From the NCBI GenBank assembly GCA_028683855.1, contig JAQUHA010000006.1, positions 1 to 64,000 on the forward strand: a stretch of 64,000 nucleotides of DNA, in the 5' to 3' direction. Both the position numbers and the translations under genes were made by a program. Source of the DNA: Desulfuromonadaceae bacterium (GTDB taxonomy: Bacteria > Desulfobacterota > Desulfuromonadia > Geobacterales > Pseudopelobacteraceae). Positions 36,254-45,304 of this stretch are shown here, piece after piece. Under the pieces are notes generated by a model. The model ran no database searches. It was given only the letters and a program-made list of their open reading frames with translations, and was not told the origin of the DNA. The first letter of the stretch is position 1; each line of letters begins with the position of its first letter.

Positions 36254-36655
36254 ATGAAACAGTTTCTTAAGGTCTCAGCTCTTGCTTTATATTTCTCTCT
36301 ATCTGCAGGCATAATTTTCGCTGCAGAGGTTGAAACTCCGGGAGCGAACACAAAAAATGTAGCTCCAGCTGCAGCAAAAGAGACTAAAACCGGTTCCGAC
36401 AAATCTGCTGCACCACCCAAAGGATATAGTAAACCTGCAGCGGCAAAAGCTGCCTTAGCTGCAAAGCTTGTTGACATTAATACTGCTTCAATATCGGAAA
36501 TAGCTGATATACCGGGAATTGGAAAGGAGTATGCCTCCAAAATTATTGCCGGACGACCTTACGCAAACAAGAGGCAGCTGAAGTCGCGAAATATTTTACC
36601 TGCTAATGTTTATAGACAGATTAAGGACCTGATTATCGCAAAAAAATTATCGTAG
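36254..36655 (+). CDS. exported helix-hairpin-helix (ComEA-like) protein
   Basis: The 133-residue protein has a signal peptide (about 1-24, cleavage after I-F-A-A), a low-complexity Ala/Pro/Lys linker (25-70), and a C-terminal double helix-hairpin-helix: V-D-I-N-T-A-S, I-A-D-I-P-G-I-G-K-E-Y-A and K-S-R-N-I-L-P. This is the layout of ComEA, the periplasmic DNA receptor of natural transformation, but no other com gene is nearby. ATG 36254 is preceded by GGAGG with 8-base spacing. It is monocistronic, with a promoter and a terminator of its own. Confidence 0.85.
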   Translation: MKQFLKVSALALYFSLSAGIIFAAEVETPGANTKNVAPAAAKETKTGSDKSAAPPKGYSKPAAAKAALAAKLVDINTASISEIADIPGIGKEYASKIIAGRPYANKRQLKSRNILPANVYRQIKDLIIAKKLS

Positions 36656-36682
36656 CAAAGTCAGTTTTTTGATACTTGACAG

Positions 36683-36718
36683 AAACGGAGTCCCTGCATA
36701 GGAACTCCGTTTTTTTAT
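36683..36718 (+). terminator. terminator after the ComEA-like gene
   Basis: AAACGGAGTCC (36683-36693) pairs with GGAACTCCGTTT (36701-36712, one bulge) and is followed by TTTTTA. It is a classic intrinsic terminator. Confidence 0.9.
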
Positions 36719-36797
36719 CACAACACCTTGTAAATCTTGACTTTTCTCAAGTATAACTGATATTCGTACAGAGCCGGATAAGCGGCAGGGAGTTTTG

Positions 36798-38228
36798 ATG
36801 AAACCACTGTTTTTAAACCCACCGACTTTTGAGGATTTTGACGGAGGAGCCGGAGCCCGTTATCAGGCATCCCGCGAAGTAACCTCGTTCTGGTATCCGA
36901 CCTGGCTCTGTTTTCCGGCTGGAATGATAGATGGAAGCCGGGTTTTAGATGCTCCTGTACAAAAGCTCTCACTTGAAGAGTGCCTTACAATAGCCAAAGA
37001 TTTTGACATTGTAGTCATGTACACATCTACACCAACCCTTCAGATTGACATTGAGACCGCAAGACGAATAAAAGAGAGTAAACCTGAGACTATAACAGTC
37101 CTCACTGGACCTCACGTTTCGGTTCTCCCAATGCAATCACTACAAGCCGGCAATGGAAGTATCGACATTGTCTGTCGCGGCGAGTTTGACTACTCTGTTA
37201 AGGAACTCTGCGAAGGGCGTGAATGGAGACGTATAGAGGGGATCAGTTTTATAAATGGAGAGGATATTATTCAGACTCCGGATCGGACTCCGATTCAGAA
37301 TCTTGATGCACTACCCTTTGTTGCACCTGTTTATAAACGTGACCTACCTGTATCTGAATATGTTATCCCACATTTCAAAAACCCGTATGTTTCAATTTAC
37401 TCGAGTCGAGGCTGCCCCTCACGATGCATATACTGCCTTTGGCCGCAGACATTTTCTGGACGCACAATGCGAGTGCGCTCACCACATAATGTGTATGAAG
37501 AGATAAAATGGATTGTCGACAACATCGCAGAGATTAGAGAGTTATCTTTTGACGACGACACCTTTACAGCCAACCGCGAACACGCCACGGCGATTGCAAA
37601 GCTCATCAAACCACTTGGCATTTCCTGGACAATCAATGCACGAGCTAATACTGATTACGAAACTTTAAAAACATTGCGTGATGCCGGACTGCGTCATATC
37701 GTTGTCGGTTTTGAAAGCGGTAACGATCAGATACTGAAAAACATAAAAAAAGGTATAACAAAACTACAGGCGATGCAGTTTGCGAAAGATTGTAAAAAAC
37801 TCGGGCTGTCAGTACATGGCGCTTTTATAATGGGACTACCGGGTGAAAACCGGGAAACCGTGCAAGAAACAATAGAGTTTGCAAAGAGGATGGATCTAAA
37901 CTCAATACAGGCTTCACTCGCCTCACCTTATCCAGGCACAGAGTTTTACGATCTATGCAGAGAGCATAATTGGATCAGTTCAGACGATTTTCTTGATAGC
38001 AGCGGACATCAGCAGTGCACCATTAATTATCCTGACTACAGCAATATTGAGATTTTCAACTCCGTAGAAGAGTTCTACAGTAAGTTTTACTTCCGACCTA
38101 AATACATCGCACGCAGTATCGGCAGAATGATCGTTGATTCCGATGAACGTACCAAACTCCTTAAAGAGGGAAAACAGTATCTGCAGTATATGAGGAAGCG
38201 CAAGGCATCCTCCCCGGATTGCAAGTGA
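36798..38228 (+). CDS. hpnJ: hopanoid-associated B12-binding radical SAM protein HpnJ
   Basis: The 476-residue protein has an N-terminal cobalamin-binding-like domain (T-V-L-T-G-P-H-V-S-V, about 1-170), a radical SAM centre with the three-cysteine motif C-P-S-R-C-I-Y-C (about 199-206), and the barrel motif G-F-E-S-G-N-D. HpnJ-type enzymes are required for the cyclitol ether head group of bacteriohopanetetrol in other bacteria. Direct adjacency to hpnK supports this assignment. GGGAG lies 5 bases before ATG 36798. The hopane cyclase and other hpn genes are not in the window. Confidence 0.9.
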   Translation: MKPLFLNPPTFEDFDGGAGARYQASREVTSFWYPTWLCFPAGMIDGSRVLDAPVQKLSLEECLTIAKDFDIVVMYTSTPTLQIDIETARRIKESKPETITVLTGPHVSVLPMQSLQAGNGSIDIVCRGEFDYSVKELCEGREWRRIEGISFINGEDIIQTPDRTPIQNLDALPFVAPVYKRDLPVSEYVIPHFKNPYVSIYSSRGCPSRCIYCLWPQTFSGRTMRVRSPHNVYEEIKWIVDNIAEIRELSFDDDTFTANREHATAIAKLIKPLGISWTINARANTDYETLKTLRDAGLRHIVVGFESGNDQILKNIKKGITKLQAMQFAKDCKKLGLSVHGAFIMGLPGENRETVQETIEFAKRMDLNSIQASLASPYPGTEFYDLCREHNWISSDDFLDSSGHQQCTINYPDYSNIEIFNSVEEFYSKFYFRPKYIARSIGRMIVDSDERTKLLKEGKQYLQYMRKRKASSPDCK

Positions 38229-39085
38229 AACAACTTATTGTAACTTCAGATGATTTTGGACTTTCAACAGGCGTAAACTCAGCAGTTGAGCAAGCATGGC
38301 AGAGTGGCATTTTAACTGTAGCCTCGCTGATTCCTGCAGGCAATGCCTTTGACGGGGCGGTTGCAATTGCGCTTAAACACCCGGCGCTTCAGATAGGATT
38401 GCATCTGACTCTGGTGCAGGGGCGGAGCGTCCTGACTCACGAAGAGATACCCGGACTTGTCGATAATTCATGCAATTTCAGCGATAACCCTGTTATCGCC
38501 GGAATGAGGTATTTTTTTAACAGGAATCTATATTCACAGCTTAGAAATGAGATTAAAGCACAGATTGAACGCATTCTTGATACAGGAATCCAGCTTACGC
38601 ATATAGACGGTCACCTTAACATCCATCTACACCCAACGGTTTTCGCAATTCTGCTCGAATTGATGCCTCATTACGGAATCAGCACTCTCAGGCTATCGCA
38701 GGAGCGCTTATCGTGCAATCTCCGTTTGGACAAAAGCAGGATAATTGGCAAACTACTTGAAAAACTTATATTTGATATTTTAACCGGCTCTGCACGCCCA
38801 CGCCTTAATCATCATAAGATCGGTTATGCCGCTGAGGTCAAGGGGGTGTACAGCTCCGGCAGAATGACGGAAGATTATATACTGAAGGCAATTGACTCAC
38901 TTATGGACGGCGTAAGCGAATTTTACTTTCACCCCGGAATTCTCCCCGACAAAGAAATTTTGCAAAGAATGCCGGGGTATCTTCACGAGAAAGAGCTGGC
39001 TGCCATAACGAGTTCTGATGTAATAAAAAAAATAAATTCGCTGAGAATCCAGTTGGTAAACTACCGTGGAGAGCTTAAATGCTGA
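38225..39085 (+). CDS. hpnK: hopanoid-associated deacetylase HpnK (ChbG/YdjC family)
   Basis: The 286-residue protein belongs to the YdjC/ChbG carbohydrate deacetylase family. It has T-S-D-D-F-G-L-S near the start (metal Asp), G-L-H-L-T-L (metal His) and H-I-D-G-H-L-N-I-H-L-H-P. In hopanoid clusters this enzyme removes an acetyl group from the sugar-like head group. I take GTG 38225, which overlaps the hpnJ stop as GTGA; an alternative TTG lies at 38219. Its end overlaps the next gene by 7 bases, giving a coupled three-gene unit. Confidence 0.88.
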   Translation: MKQLIVTSDDFGLSTGVNSAVEQAWQSGILTVASLIPAGNAFDGAVAIALKHPALQIGLHLTLVQGRSVLTHEEIPGLVDNSCNFSDNPVIAGMRYFFNRNLYSQLRNEIKAQIERILDTGIQLTHIDGHLNIHLHPTVFAILLELMPHYGISTLRLSQERLSCNLRLDKSRIIGKLLEKLIFDILTGSARPRLNHHKIGYAAEVKGVYSSGRMTEDYILKAIDSLMDGVSEFYFHPGILPDKEILQRMPGYLHEKELAAITSSDVIKKINSLRIQLVNYRGELKC

Positions 39086-39462
39086 AAACACTAACCGTGA
39101 TGCTGATAGCCATCACCGCCGGAGCAGTCGGAGATATTTTCCTTACGCAGGGAATGAAGGGGGGCGGTGATCTTTCTACTATGACTTTCAGACAGATAAC
39201 CGCAACAGCAATAGATGCCCTTACAAACTGGCGTCTGGTTCTTGGAACCGCGCTGCAGGCAGTTTATTTTGGACTTTGGCTCGCAGTTCTATCCTGGGAA
39301 GACCTTTCTGTTGCCCTGCCACTACAGGCGCTCAGTTATCTTGTGGTCGCTTTTCTGGCTCAGTGCTATCTTGGCGAAAATGTGACAGGAATTCGCTGGA
39401 CTGGAATTTGCCTCATCTGTATCGGTGTTGCTCTCGTAACCAGAAGCAGTGTCGTTCAATAA
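39079..39462 (+). CDS. small EamA-like four-helix membrane protein
   Basis: The 127-residue protein has four hydrophobic segments (about 3-22, 50-70, 75-95 and 104-122) and resembles one half of an EamA/SMR transporter (A-L-P-L-Q-A-L-S-Y-L, L-G-E-N-V-T-G-I-R-W-T-G). EamA-like genes follow hpnJK in other genomes and may move or flip lipid head-group intermediates, but the function is not established. It overlaps hpnK by 7 bases and precedes proC by 17. Confidence 0.85.
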   Translation: MLKTLTVMLIAITAGAVGDIFLTQGMKGGGDLSTMTFRQITATAIDALTNWRLVLGTALQAVYFGLWLAVLSWEDLSVALPLQALSYLVVAFLAQCYLGENVTGIRWTGICLICIGVALVTRSSVVQ

Positions 39463-39479
39463 TATCAAGGGGGAATAAA

Positions 39480-40292
39480 ATGATGAATATACGCAAAATA
39501 GCTTTTATCGGCGGCGGGAATATGGCTGAGGCAATCATGCGGGGATTACTGCGCGAGGATGTCGGGGTTGGAATCTGTGTTGCTGAAATAAATACAAAAC
39601 GACAAGCTGAACTCACTTCACAATTTCCACATGTCCGGATAGTAACCGGTGCTGCCGAAGCTGCCGAGTGGGGTGAGGTTGTCATACTTGCAGTTAAACC
39701 ACAGCAGGCTGAGGGGGTTCTTGACCTTATTGAGCCTGTCGTGACTCCGGATAAACTTGTCATTTCCATAATGGCAGGGATTCCAACCCTGAAAATAGAG
39801 GCTGACCTGCTGCCGGGCTGCCGAGTAATACGAGCTATGCCAAACACTTCGGCACTTATCGGTGCAGGCGCAACTGCTGTCTCGGCAGGACGAAAAGCAT
39901 CATCCGACGACCTCGACATTGCACGACAGATTTTTGCACTTATCGGTATTGCCGTTTCAGTAGAAGAAAAACTTATGGATGCAGTAACAGGTCTTTCGGG
40001 GAGTGGACCGGCTTATGTATTTTCATTTATCGAGGCACTCTCCAACGCCGGAGTAAAGAATGGATTACCGCGCGATATTGCATCACAACTTGCCGCTCAG
40101 ACTGTCCTTGGTGCTGCACGGATGGTCGTCGAAACCAGAGAGCATCCGGCACTTCTAAGAGAAAAGGTGACCTCCCCGGGCGGAACGACCATTGCCGGGT
40201 TACACGCCCTTGAAATTGGCAGTTTTAATGGTATTGTTATGAATGCGGTCGAGGCTGCCTGCCTCAAATCGAAGGAACTGGCAGGCAGATAA
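39480..40292 (+). CDS. proC: pyrroline-5-carboxylate reductase
   Basis: ProC makes proline from pyrroline-5-carboxylate with NAD(P)H. The 270-residue protein has an N-terminal Rossmann motif, F-I-G-G-G-N-M-A-E-A, then A-V-K-P-Q, R-A-M-P-N-T, and the family signature near 165-185 (G-L-S-G-S-G-P-A-Y-V). ATG 39480 has GGGGG 7 bases upstream; the immediately following ATG 39483 is also possible. The frame opens much earlier, inside the previous gene, but that part is not protein-like. Confidence 0.96.
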   Translation: MMNIRKIAFIGGGNMAEAIMRGLLREDVGVGICVAEINTKRQAELTSQFPHVRIVTGAAEAAEWGEVVILAVKPQQAEGVLDLIEPVVTPDKLVISIMAGIPTLKIEADLLPGCRVIRAMPNTSALIGAGATAVSAGRKASSDDLDIARQIFALIGIAVSVEEKLMDAVTGLSGSGPAYVFSFIEALSNAGVKNGLPRDIASQLAAQTVLGAARMVVETREHPALLREKVTSPGGTTIAGLHALEIGSFNGIVMNAVEAACLKSKELAGR

Positions 40293-40313
40293 CCGACTTG
40301 TCGGGGGGATACT

Positions 40314-41798
40314 ATGTTTGAATCTGCTGAACTGGGACATAAGATATGCAAAGAGACGTGGAAGAAGGAAGTGCCGACGTTACGTGAGGCTTTGCTGGAT
40401 GCTCAGCTTGACCTGTTTCAGTCAAAAAAATTCCCAGTTATAATCCTGATTGCTGGGGTCGATTGCGCCGGCAAAGGTGAAACCGTCAGCCTGCTGAATG
40501 AATGGCTGGATCCTCGTCACGTTGAGACCCATGCGGTTAGAGATCTAACCGAAGAGGAGCTTGAACGCCCTGAGATGTGGCGTTACTGGCGTGTTTTGCC
40601 GCCTAAAGGGAAAATCGGAGTTTTTATCGGCACCTGGTATTCCAACCCTCTGATCGAAAATGTCTACGGCACAATAAAGAACGCCGAACTGGATCAGCGA
40701 CTTGAACGAATACTGCATTTTGAGAAAATGCTCTGTGACGAAGGGGCTCTGGTTCTTAAGTTCTGGCTCCATTTATCACAGGATCAACAGAAAAAACGGC
40801 TAAAATTACTTGAAAGTGACGAGAAGACAAGATGGCGGGTAACAGCCAGAGACTGGGAGCATTACAAATTATACGATAAATTCCGGAAGGTTTCCGAGAG
40901 GATGCTGCGAACCACCAGCACTGCTGAAGCACCCTGGACCATAGTTGAGGGGAGTGATCCACGTTACCGCTATATGACTATCGGAAAAGCTATTGCAAGT
41001 TCAATCCGCCTACGACTGGATGCTTCCGAAGCTCAATCTCATGAGGTGGCGGTTCCCCCGATACTGGCGGCTATAGATAATCTTTTGATTCTTCAGACAC
41101 TCGATATGTCCAAAAGCCTTAAAAAGGATGTATACAAAAGTGAACTTGAGAAATTTCAGGGGAAGCTCAATCTGCTGACCCGTAACCCGGAGTTTAAAAA
41201 GATATCTGTTGTTGTCGCATTTGAAGGAAACGATGCTGCAGGCAAAGGCGGCAGCATCCGCCGGATTATTCAGGCTCTTGATGCCCGTCAATATAGAGTC
41301 ATACCGGTCGCATCACCAACGGAAGAAGAGCGTGCGCAACCTTATATGTGGCGTTTCTGGCGCAATATTCCACGTAGAAGCCGTTTTGCTATTTTTGATC
41401 GCACCTGGTACGGACGTGTTCTTGTAGAGCGGGTTGAGGGGTGCTGCGAGCAGAATGACTGGATGCGTGCATACGGCGAGATCAATGATTTTGAAGAGCA
41501 GATGGTACGGAACAGAACCGTCGTTGTGAAGTTCTGGCTATCAATAACAAAAGATGAGCAACTGAGGCGCTTTAAAGAACGGGAGAAAATCGGATTTAAG
41601 CGTTACAAGATAACAGACGAGGATTGGAGGAATCGCGATAAATGGGATAAATATGAGGGGGCTGTGTGTGACATGATAGACAGAACAAGCACCGAAATAG
41701 CACCTTGGACTCTGGTTGAGGCTAATGATAAATATTACGCCCGAATCAAGGTTCTGAAAACTGTATGTGAGCAGATTGAAAAGGCATTAAAAAAGTAG
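40314..41798 (+). CDS. pap: polyphosphate:AMP phosphotransferase (two-domain PPK2)
   Basis: The enzyme uses polyphosphate to phosphorylate AMP to ADP. Two PPK2 modules sit in one 494-residue chain. The first has Walker A G-V-D-C-A-G-K-G (48-55) and the second E-G-N-D-A-A-G-K-G (about 302-310). Both have lid-like R-P-x-M-W-R-Y/F-W motifs (R-P-E-M-W-R-Y-W and Q-P-Y-M-W-R-F-W). Duplicated PPK2 proteins are the class II AMP-phosphorylating type. It follows proC by 21 bases and may be co-transcribed. The link to pyrophosphatase HppA elsewhere in the window is thematic only. Confidence 0.93.
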   Translation: MFESAELGHKICKETWKKEVPTLREALLDAQLDLFQSKKFPVIILIAGVDCAGKGETVSLLNEWLDPRHVETHAVRDLTEEELERPEMWRYWRVLPPKGKIGVFIGTWYSNPLIENVYGTIKNAELDQRLERILHFEKMLCDEGALVLKFWLHLSQDQQKKRLKLLESDEKTRWRVTARDWEHYKLYDKFRKVSERMLRTTSTAEAPWTIVEGSDPRYRYMTIGKAIASSIRLRLDASEAQSHEVAVPPILAAIDNLLILQTLDMSKSLKKDVYKSELEKFQGKLNLLTRNPEFKKISVVVAFEGNDAAGKGGSIRRIIQALDARQYRVIPVASPTEEERAQPYMWRFWRNIPRRSRFAIFDRTWYGRVLVERVEGCCEQNDWMRAYGEINDFEEQMVRNRTVVVKFWLSITKDEQLRRFKEREKIGFKRYKITDEDWRNRDKWDKYEGAVCDMIDRTSTEIAPWTLVEANDKYYARIKVLKTVCEQIEKALKK

Positions 41799-41827
41799 GT
41801 AAATGCAAATTTCTCCCCCTACCCCAT

Positions 41828-42565
41828 TCAGCCTATAGAAGCTGACATAACAATAAGTACAATTATTTCATTCAGTTCACTTATACAGCCGATTGTATCA
41901 CCTGTTATACCACCAAGCTTTCGCTGAAAAAAAATACGACCGGCTGCCGTTAACATACAGGCTGCCGACAGAGCAATTATCCCTTTTAAGTGAAGCAGAT
42001 AATAGGCGGTAGCTGAAATGATTACGAAAACCGTGAAAAGTCTTATTCTCCCTGAACCATCCACAAAAAGAACTCCCAATCCATTTTCACGAGCTCTATG
42101 CGCTCCGGTCATCGTTAAAACCTGACAAAACCGGGCAATTGCCGGAAAAAGGAGAAGAGCCTGCCATTTTATTTCTAACGGGACTGCCATAAGCGCCTGC
42201 CACTTCAACAATACGGCAAGAACCAACCCGACCGCCCCGACCGCTCCTATCTGCGAATCCTTCATAACAGCAAGAAAGCGTTCACTACCTCCTCGTGCAG
42301 CCAATCCGTCACAGACATCCGCAAGACCGTCCAGATGCAAAGCACCTGTGATCAGCGTCAAGATAGTTATTGATATGGCATCACAAAGAGGACGAACAAT
42401 CCATATGGACAGAAATCTGTCAACAGACAACAGCACAGCACCAATTATTAAGCCGACCAGCGGGAAATAGAGAGTTGAGCGCCCAAGATCTTCCTTTTCA
42501 CAACGCAGAGGGAGGTTAATCGGGACAATAGTTAAGAATTGAAAGGCAAGAAGGAATAGACGCAT
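41828..42565 (-). CDS. cobS: adenosylcobinamide-GDP ribazoletransferase CobS
   Basis: CobS joins alpha-ribazole to adenosylcobinamide-GDP in the inner membrane, the final assembly step of coenzyme B12. The 245-residue protein has the family motif H-L-D-G-L-A-D-V-C-D-G-L (about 96-107) and five or more hydrophobic segments. It stands alone, convergent with the polyphosphate:AMP phosphotransferase and divergent from the phosphofructokinase. No cobalamin riboswitch is visible upstream. B12 is used by HpnJ-like enzymes among others. Confidence 0.93.
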   Translation of the reverse strand: MRLFLLAFQFLTIVPINLPLRCEKEDLGRSTLYFPLVGLIIGAVLLSVDRFLSIWIVRPLCDAISITILTLITGALHLDGLADVCDGLAARGGSERFLAVMKDSQIGAVGAVGLVLAVLLKWQALMAVPLEIKWQALLLFPAIARFCQVLTMTGAHRARENGLGVLFVDGSGRIRLFTVFVIISATAYYLLHLKGIIALSAACMLTAAGRIFFQRKLGGITGDTIGCISELNEIIVLIVMSASIG

Positions 42566-42706
42566 GACACATCAATTACCACAAGGGCGATAAAGGGAAC
42601 AGTAAAAAATTATGGATTTGTCATAATATGTGATATGAAAAGCGAAACGGTCGACTCTTATGACCGGCATCAAGCGGCAGAACACTTATCTTGGACGGAG
42701 GGGAGA

Positions 42707-43801
42707 ATGTCAAAGAGAATGAAAATATGTATAAATACCGGCGGCGGTGATGCACCTGGTCTTAATGCTGTTATTGAGGCTGTTACAATGGCAGCCTACA
42801 ATCGACAGTGGGAGGTTTACGGCATTAAATGCGGATATACCGGTCTTCTTAACACTGACGAGATAATAACTCTGACACCTGAAAAGGTAAATGGCATTGC
42901 AAGCGTCGGCGGCACCATACTGGGTACGACCAACAAGGGAAACCCTTTCATGATGCCTGTATGTAATGCTGCCGGAGAGTCGGAACTGCGCGATCTTTCT
43001 GACAGGGTAATGGATAATTTTCGACGTCTTCGCTTTGATGCGCTTGTTGCTGTCGGTGGAGACGGAAGCCTTGATATAGCCCACCGCTTTGCCGAAAAAG
43101 GTATGCCGGTTATCGGTGTACCAAAGACTATCGACAATGATATGGGTGGGACAGTAATTACTTTTGGCTTTGATACCGCTGTAAGTATTGCAACAGAGGC
43201 GATTGACCGACTCCATTCGACCGCCAAATCCCATGACCGTGTTATGGTTGTAGAGGTGATGGGGCGCAATGCCGGTTTTATTGCGCTGAACAGTGGAATT
43301 TCAGGCAATGCGGATGTCATTCTTATTCCTGAGATTCCTTTTGAAATCGATAAAATCTGCGACAAAATAATGGACAATGAACTTCACGGTCATAAATATG
43401 CCATCGTTGTTGTTGCTGAAGGGGCGCTCCCGAAAGGTGGAGACGTAATAAGCAAGGGGACTGGAGAGGCCGGACGGCAGCACGTTGTACTGGGGGGAAT
43501 TGCCGACTACCTATCGAAGGAGATATCAAGACGAACCGGCAAGGATTCTCGCTCCATGGTTCTTGGCCACCTCTTGAGAGGGGGTTCTCCTACAACATTT
43601 GACCGCCTGCTTTCCCTCCGTTTCGGTGCTGCGGCAGTTCGTGCAATCGAAATGGGAAAATTTGATCACATGGTTGCGCTCCATTCTCCTGAAATAGCTA
43701 TGATTCCGCTTGGAGAGGCTCTCGGAATACAAAAGCGGGTTAGACCTGACGGGGATGTCGTTTTGACAGGTCGCGACATGGGAATCTGTTTTGGCGATTA
43801 A
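42707..43801 (+). CDS. pfkA: 6-phosphofructokinase, mixed ATP/PPi signature
   Basis: The 364-residue enzyme phosphorylates fructose 6-phosphate. It has G-G-G-D-A-P-G-L-N-A-V at the N-terminus and P-K-T-I-D-N-D-M-G-G-T in the active site. The two donor-deciding positions are mixed: G-G-D-G-S has Gly as in ATP enzymes, while P-K-T-I-D-N-D has Lys as in PPi enzymes. This combination is known in the actinomycete-like group III PFKs, which are mostly ATP-dependent. ATG 42707 follows GGAGGGGAG; the frame open from 42635 lacks a site. The donor should be considered unproved. Confidence 0.9.
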   Translation: MSKRMKICINTGGGDAPGLNAVIEAVTMAAYNRQWEVYGIKCGYTGLLNTDEIITLTPEKVNGIASVGGTILGTTNKGNPFMMPVCNAAGESELRDLSDRVMDNFRRLRFDALVAVGGDGSLDIAHRFAEKGMPVIGVPKTIDNDMGGTVITFGFDTAVSIATEAIDRLHSTAKSHDRVMVVEVMGRNAGFIALNSGISGNADVILIPEIPFEIDKICDKIMDNELHGHKYAIVVVAEGALPKGGDVISKGTGEAGRQHVVLGGIADYLSKEISRRTGKDSRSMVLGHLLRGGSPTTFDRLLSLRFGAAAVRAIEMGKFDHMVALHSPEIAMIPLGEALGIQKRVRPDGDVVLTGRDMGICFGD

Positions 43802-43912
43802 ACCGCAACAAAAAACCTCTTTACATTAAAGATAAATTTTGTCCTGTTAAACGAGGTTGTTTCCATGTTAGTATAAGCCATAAATCAGACGGCAGAATGG
43901 GAGGAAATTCAA

Positions 43913-45004
43913 ATGAAACTCTTTAATTTGGTTAGACTCGGCAACATTGATATAAAAAACCGAGTGGTAATGTCACCTATGACGCGTAACAGGGCAACTG
44001 GAAATATACCAAATAAATTAATGGCAGAGTATTATTCTCAACGTTCGGGGGCGGGTCTTATTATAACTGAAGGAACTTCGCCATCCCCTGACGGATTGGG
44101 GTATCCGCGCATCCCGGGTATTTTTTCATATGAACAGATCAAGGGGTGGCAGCTTGTTACTGAAGCGGTACACAATAACAGCGGTAAAATTTTCATTCAG
44201 CTCATGCATACCGGCAGAATAGGAAATTCTCTAAACCTACCTGCCGAAGCAGAAATAATTGCGCCATCCGAAGTTGTTGCGAACGGCAATATATATACAG
44301 ATAGTAAGGGGGAACAGCCCTACGGCAAACCTAGAAATATGACAAGGGATGACATCAGTAACGTGTTAAACGAATATGTACAGGCAGCCAAAAATTCTAT
44401 TCTGGCTGGCTTTGACGGAGTCGAAATTCACGCAGCTAACGGTTACCTGATAAACCAGTTTCTGGATCCAGCATCAAACATCAGAACTGATGAGTTTGGC
44501 GGTGATAACGCCGCCCGCAATCGTTTTGCCCTTGATGTCACCGCAGCAGTGGCTGATGCCATAGGAAAAGGGCGGGTAGGAGTCCGCATCTCGCCTTACG
44601 GCGTATTTAATGATATGAGTGGCAATTATGAGGGGATAGCAGAACAGTATTCAACGCTGGCAGCCAACCTTGGCAAACTTGAAATTGCCTATATCCATCT
44701 GGTCGATCACTCGGCAATGGGAGCTCCAAAACCAGAGCCGGCAACCGTGGAGTTGATCTGTAGTGAGTTCAAAAAATCCGGAGGTGGGGCAGTTATACTT
44801 TCAGGTGGTTATGACCGTGATCAGGCTGAATCTGATCTGCAGAGCGGCAGAGCGGATCTTATTGCTTTCGGCAGACCGTTTATAGCAAACCCTGACCTTG
44901 TAAAGCGGATGTTAGACAACTCCGCTCTTAATCCGGTCGATATGTCTACATTTTACACTTCAGAGGCAACCGGCTACACAGACTACCCAACCTACATACC
45001 ATAG
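43913..45004 (+). CDS. Old Yellow Enzyme family NADH:flavin oxidoreductase
   Basis: The 363-residue FMN barrel enzyme reduces activated alkenes, nitro compounds or similar substrates. It has the OYE-like pattern M-S-P-M-T-R-N-R, I-T-E-G-T-S-P-S, I-Q-L-M-H-T-G-R, the catalytic pair in I-H-A-A-N-G-Y-L-I-N-Q-F-L and D-L-I-A-F-G-R-P-F-I-A-N at the C-terminus. The H-A-A-N pair (rather than H-G-A-H) places it with classical alkene reductases such as NemA. It is monocistronic, with GGGAGG before the ATG, and is followed by a terminator. Confidence 0.92.
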   Translation: MKLFNLVRLGNIDIKNRVVMSPMTRNRATGNIPNKLMAEYYSQRSGAGLIITEGTSPSPDGLGYPRIPGIFSYEQIKGWQLVTEAVHNNSGKIFIQLMHTGRIGNSLNLPAEAEIIAPSEVVANGNIYTDSKGEQPYGKPRNMTRDDISNVLNEYVQAAKNSILAGFDGVEIHAANGYLINQFLDPASNIRTDEFGGDNAARNRFALDVTAAVADAIGKGRVGVRISPYGVFNDMSGNYEGIAEQYSTLAANLGKLEIAYIHLVDHSAMGAPKPEPATVELICSEFKKSGGGAVILSGGYDRDQAESDLQSGRADLIAFGRPFIANPDLVKRMLDNSALNPVDMSTFYTSEATGYTDYPTYIP

Positions 45005-45304
45005 CAGCTGAATCCTTATAAGACATGAAAAGGGGATACCTTGAAAAGGCATCCCCTTTTTAGAAATCTCTCCACTCTGTCGTCAGCTTTAAGGGCCTCC
45101 GGCGAGTTCCTTAATTGCGGGACTCAATATACTGTTTCAGGCAGACCTGCGTACTGAAGGCAGCACACCACAGCAGGGAACGATTCCCATTTATTTATAG
45201 CATTCCGCCCGGGCGCATCATCCAACGGGCAGAGCAGAGAGAACAACGACTGTGTCAATTATTACTCTGATGAATCCAACAATTCAAGAGTTTTGTCTAT
45301 TTTT
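45005..45304. other. intergenic region with terminator and small stems
   Basis: The 300-base gap separates the OYE gene from the end of aroF. Besides the terminator at 45028 it holds several short stems: GAGTTCC/GGGACTC (45104-45125), GGGAA-CGA-TTCCC (45176-45188), and GCCCG/CGGGC near 45208-45231. No reading frame or tRNA-like fold was found. Confidence 0.5.
45028..45061 (+). terminator. terminator after the OYE gene
   Basis: AAAAGGGGAT (45028-45037) pairs perfectly with ATCCCCTTTT (45051-45060) around a 13-base loop. The terminal T-run works rightward, and the A-run makes it usable leftward too for aroF read-through. Confidence 0.83.

Noticed and set aside
42566-42706. Possible cobalamin riboswitch ahead of cobS
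   Set aside because: No B12-box-like sequence was found in the short upstream region.
42710-43377. Long frames on the minus strand opposite the phosphofructokinase
   Set aside because: They mirror the codon pattern of a well-conserved gene and have no starts with ribosome-binding sites.
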